The notes under the pieces were generated by a model. The model had not been told where the DNA came from. It made no database searches and saw only the letters and a program-made list of their open reading frames with translations. A program made the translations under genes and the position numbers. A stretch of 7,988 nt of DNA from Caldisericota bacterium (GTDB lineage: Bacteria > Caldisericota > Caldisericia > Cryosericales > Cryosericaceae): NCBI GenBank assembly GCA_026390195.1, contig JAPLGK010000011.1, forward strand, positions 1-7,988. The letters are read 5' to 3'. Positions 6,400-7,988 of the stretch are shown one piece after another (position 1 is the stretch's first letter; every line of letters begins with the position of its first letter).

Positions 6400-6453
6400 T
6401 GCCCTCCTTCGAAAACGGCCCGGACCGCAATCGCGCTTCGGGCTGTTTTCTTT
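6372..6453 (+). ncRNA. Candidate small regulatory RNA (about 80 nt)
   Basis: A full transcription unit fits in this gap: consensus promoter, predicted +1 at 6372, a 5' hairpin of 12 perfect pairs, a single-stranded linker (6400-6410) and a 12-bp intrinsic terminator ending UUUUCUUU. The linker carries CCCUCCUU (6402-6409), which includes the CCUCCUU of the 16S rRNA 3' end and could pair with AGGAGG ribosome binding sites. Such exposed CU-rich segments are typical of small RNAs that block translation. The unit is antisense to nothing but the 3' untranslated end of the NIF3-type gene. An ATG at 6398 opens a 28-codon frame, but it has no ribosome binding site and runs through the terminator. I recognise no known RNA family. 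Confidence 0.55.
6411..6450. terminator. Bidirectional rho-independent terminator
   Basis: GAAAACGGCCCG (6411-6422) pairs with CGGGCTGTTTTC (6439-6450) with one G-U pair. On the plus strand it ends in TTTTCTTT and closes the candidate small RNA. On the minus strand it ends in GTTTTC, 14 bp past the stop of the NIF3-type gene. Confidence 0.8.
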
Positions 6454-6463
6454 GCTGCCCCTT

Positions 6464-7570
6464 CTACCAGAATCTGACGGGCTGATAGTCCGCGGTCGAC
6501 AGGTGCAGTGGCGGCAACTCCCTGTCTCCTGCCGCGCTGCGCAACGCCTCCTCCATCGCAGCCGCGAAGAAACGCTCAGAGCTGTAGTGATCGACAATGG
6601 CTACACAGCCTCCGCTCTGAGACACGTCGAGCGCCCCGTGATAAGTGACATCCCCCGTGATCAGGACCTGAGCTCCCGCTCTGATTGCAGCCGGGAGAAG
6701 CGACGATCCCGATCCGGAACAGAAGGCCACGCGTTCGATGGCCTCCGGCAGAGTCCCCGCCACCGGCAACACCGAGAGTGCGAAGAATGACTTGATGAAC
6801 GTGACGAACTCTTCCGGACCCATGACATGAGGTAGCCTCCCCACGTGTCCAAACCCGGCAACTGGACTCCCAGGAAGATGTTCCTCGAACACGTCGACTG
6901 CCGGCTCCTCGTATGGGTGAGCCCCGCGCAACGCCTTCAGGACAGATGGCAGGTCCCGACCGGATACGATGGTCTCGACGCGGTCCTCCTCCACGCTGGT
7001 CATGGCATTCTCCTCGCCCACGAAGGGGTGTGCCCCAGGGTCAGGCACGAACCCGCCCGTCCCAGTGGCCCGGAACGACGTGCGCGAATAGGAACCGGTA
7101 TGCCCTGCCCCGGCGGCGAACATCGCCTCCAGGACCCGTTCCCTGAATTCGGGAGGAACAAAGGTGACGACTTTGTACAACCGTTCCGACTCGTGAAACT
7201 CAAGGATACGCAGGTCAGTGAGCTCCATTCGTCGCGCCACAAATGTGTTGAGACCGTCCGGCGCAGCGTCGAAATTCGTGTGTACTGCCAACAGAGCCAT
7301 GCCCATACGAATGGCGGCCAACAGCGCCGAGTGCTGCATCGGGTCAAGCTTCTTGATCGCCCTGAAGATGGGGGGATGATGGGACAGAATGAGATTGACG
7401 CCAACCCGGCCCGCTTCCTCGACCGTCTCGTGCGTGACATCCAGACAAAGGAGGACCCCGCGTATCTCGTCGTCCATTGAACCAACGATCAGTCCTGCGT
7501 TGTCATACTCCTCCTGCAGCCGAAAGGGGGCTACCGTATCGATGAGATCGTACAATTCCCGGATGCGCAT
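6464..7570 (-). CDS. NIF3/YqfO-type dinuclear metal-center protein (DUF34; GTP cyclohydrolase 1 type 2 family)
   Basis: The 368 residues match the long, YqfO-like form of the family. The first half has EEYDNAGLIVG (20-30), the metal motif SHHPPIF (H64, H65) and HTNFDAAPDGLN (H97, D101). A middle insertion at about 130-235 (YKVVTFVPPEFRERVLEAMF, then HPYEEPAVDV) is the PII-like domain of the long members. The second half supplies the remaining metal ligands in GDVTYHGALD (H311) and DHYSSER (H328, E332), where GHY is more usual. The protein is a cytoplasmic toroid-forming metalloprotein. The family is often annotated as GTP cyclohydrolase or as a metal-insertion or damage-control protein, but its physiological role is unsettled. 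The start has a perfect AGGAGGT ribosome binding site (7576-7582), and the gene has its own terminator. Confidence 0.93.
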   Translation of the reverse strand: MRIRELYDLIDTVAPFRLQEEYDNAGLIVGSMDDEIRGVLLCLDVTHETVEEAGRVGVNLILSHHPPIFRAIKKLDPMQHSALLAAIRMGMALLAVHTNFDAAPDGLNTFVARRMELTDLRILEFHESERLYKVVTFVPPEFRERVLEAMFAAGAGHTGSYSRTSFRATGTGGFVPDPGAHPFVGEENAMTSVEEDRVETIVSGRDLPSVLKALRGAHPYEEPAVDVFEEHLPGSPVAGFGHVGRLPHVMGPEEFVTFIKSFFALSVLPVAGTLPEAIERVAFCSGSGSSLLPAAIRAGAQVLITGDVTYHGALDVSQSGGCVAIVDHYSSERFFAAAMEEALRSAAGDRELPPLHLSTADYQPVRFW

Positions 7571-7607
7571 TGCGTACCTCCTGTGTCAGCACATTGCTTC
7601 CAACAAG

Positions 7608-7636
7608 AGTATACGCCACGAACGACCGAAGCGACA
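7608..7636 (-). promoter_or_regulatory. Probable promoter of the NIF3-type gene
   Basis: TATACT on the minus strand (7613-7608) is a good -10, with a poor TGTCGC (7636-7631) at 17 bp. +1 at about 7601 would give a leader of some 30 nt containing the AGGAGGT ribosome binding site at 7576-7582. It lies in the 95-bp gap after the upstream gene. Confidence 0.4.
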
Positions 7637-7665
7637 GGCAACGCACCGGGGCAGAAGACCCGGGA

Positions 7666-7988
7666 CTACTTTCGGGGTGCAGGAAGCTGGTCCTCAGTTG
7701 AACCAGTGTGCGCTGTTCTGTCCGCTCGTACTTTCCCATACACCAGAGCGGCTTCTCCCGCAAGAGCCAGGAGATCGCCCGCGCTGTAGGCTGAACCCAC
7801 GTCCCCGAGAAACGGCAGGACGATGCAGTCTCCCAGAAAATTGAGGTGCGTCCGGTCACTCATGAGAACAACGTTGGCTGCGGTGCCATTCCTGAGCAGC
7901 TCCTCTGCGTGAGAACCCTGTCCAGTGGCGATAAGTGCCTGGGGATCATCCGGCATACGCCCTTGGTTTGCGCCGATGACAACGATGT
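7666..7988 (-). CDS. DUF5317-like membrane protein, C-terminal part (truncated by window)
   Basis: The frame is open to the window edge (reading IVVIGANQGRMPDDPQALIA), so the ATG at 7956 is internal. About 107 residues are visible. NQGRMP, then VVLMSDRTHLNFLGDCIVLP and YSAGDLLALAGEAALVYG resemble the C-terminal pattern of the DUF5317 family as I remember it (xGRMP ... LM..T.L.FLGD.I.LP ... S.GD). These are small integral membrane proteins of unknown function. The FLGD segment and the LLALAGEAALVYG helix near the end fit a membrane protein with a short polar tail. The assignment is from memory of the family motif and the N-terminal part is not visible. Confidence 0.6.
   Translation of the reverse strand, partial: IVVIGANQGRMPDDPQALIATGQGSHAEELLRNGTAANVVLMSDRTHLNFLGDCIVLPFLGDVGSAYSAGDLLALAGEAALVYGKVRADRTAHTGSTEDQLPAPRK

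Noticed and set aside
6398..6484. 28-codon frame starting at the ATG after the perfect hairpin.
   Set aside because: It has no ribosome binding site, since the preceding sequence is locked in the hairpin, and it runs through the terminator into the NIF3-type gene's 3' end.
7645..7666. CCGGG/CCCGG hairpin as a terminator for the DUF5317-like gene.
   Set aside because: Stem of only 5 bp with no T-run on the minus strand.

Overview
The window comes from a GC-rich bacterial chromosome (GC roughly in the high fifties by eye, not counted). Strong AGGAGG-type ribosome binding sites and two oxygen-sensitive glycyl-radical system genes point to an anaerobe or facultative anaerobe. The sequence does not let me name the genus. 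A deep-branching or Gram-positive-like bacterium is plausible but is only a guess. There are no mobile elements, CRISPR arrays, tRNA or rRNA genes that I can support.

Plus strand, 1-3633: an anaerobic (class III) ribonucleotide reductase locus with an unusual layout. The first gene is the 3' part of nrdD. It stops just after its zinc knuckle (C337/H340/C350/C353 of the visible part) and lacks the C-terminal glycyl-radical segment. That segment, with an intact RVVGYLRP motif, is encoded about 1.5 kb downstream as a 65-codon ORF with its own GTG start and a near-perfect Shine-Dalgarno. Between the two lies a gene for a membrane-anchored protein with SH3-like C-terminal repeats. A strong intrinsic terminator follows the small ORF, and then comes nrdG, the radical-SAM activase that would install the glycyl radical. 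The simplest reading is a split class III reductase: catalytic barrel and radical-bearing glycine on separate polypeptides.

Middle, 3634-4259: 626 bp between convergent genes with no convincing coding sequence. A cluster of four short hairpins lies at 3986-4120.

Minus strand, 7988-4260: read in transcription order, these are the 3' end of a DUF5317-like membrane protein, a NIF3/YqfO-type dinuclear metal protein with its own promoter and ribosome binding site, and a translationally coupled pair. The pair is alanine racemase (alr) and a class A beta-lactamase-fold serine hydrolase without a signal peptide. alr has no ribosome binding site, and its best promoter places the transcript start on the A of the ATG, so the mRNA may be leaderless.

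Intergenic 6242-6463: on the plus strand there is a compact candidate small-RNA gene. It has a consensus-like promoter (TTGACA, 16 bp, TATAGT), a transcript beginning with a perfect 12-13 bp hairpin, an 11-nt single-stranded linker carrying CCCUCCUU (matching the 16S rRNA anti-Shine-Dalgarno tail), and a rho-independent terminator that also serves the NIF3 gene on the other strand. The split reductase and this candidate small RNA are the two most interesting items.
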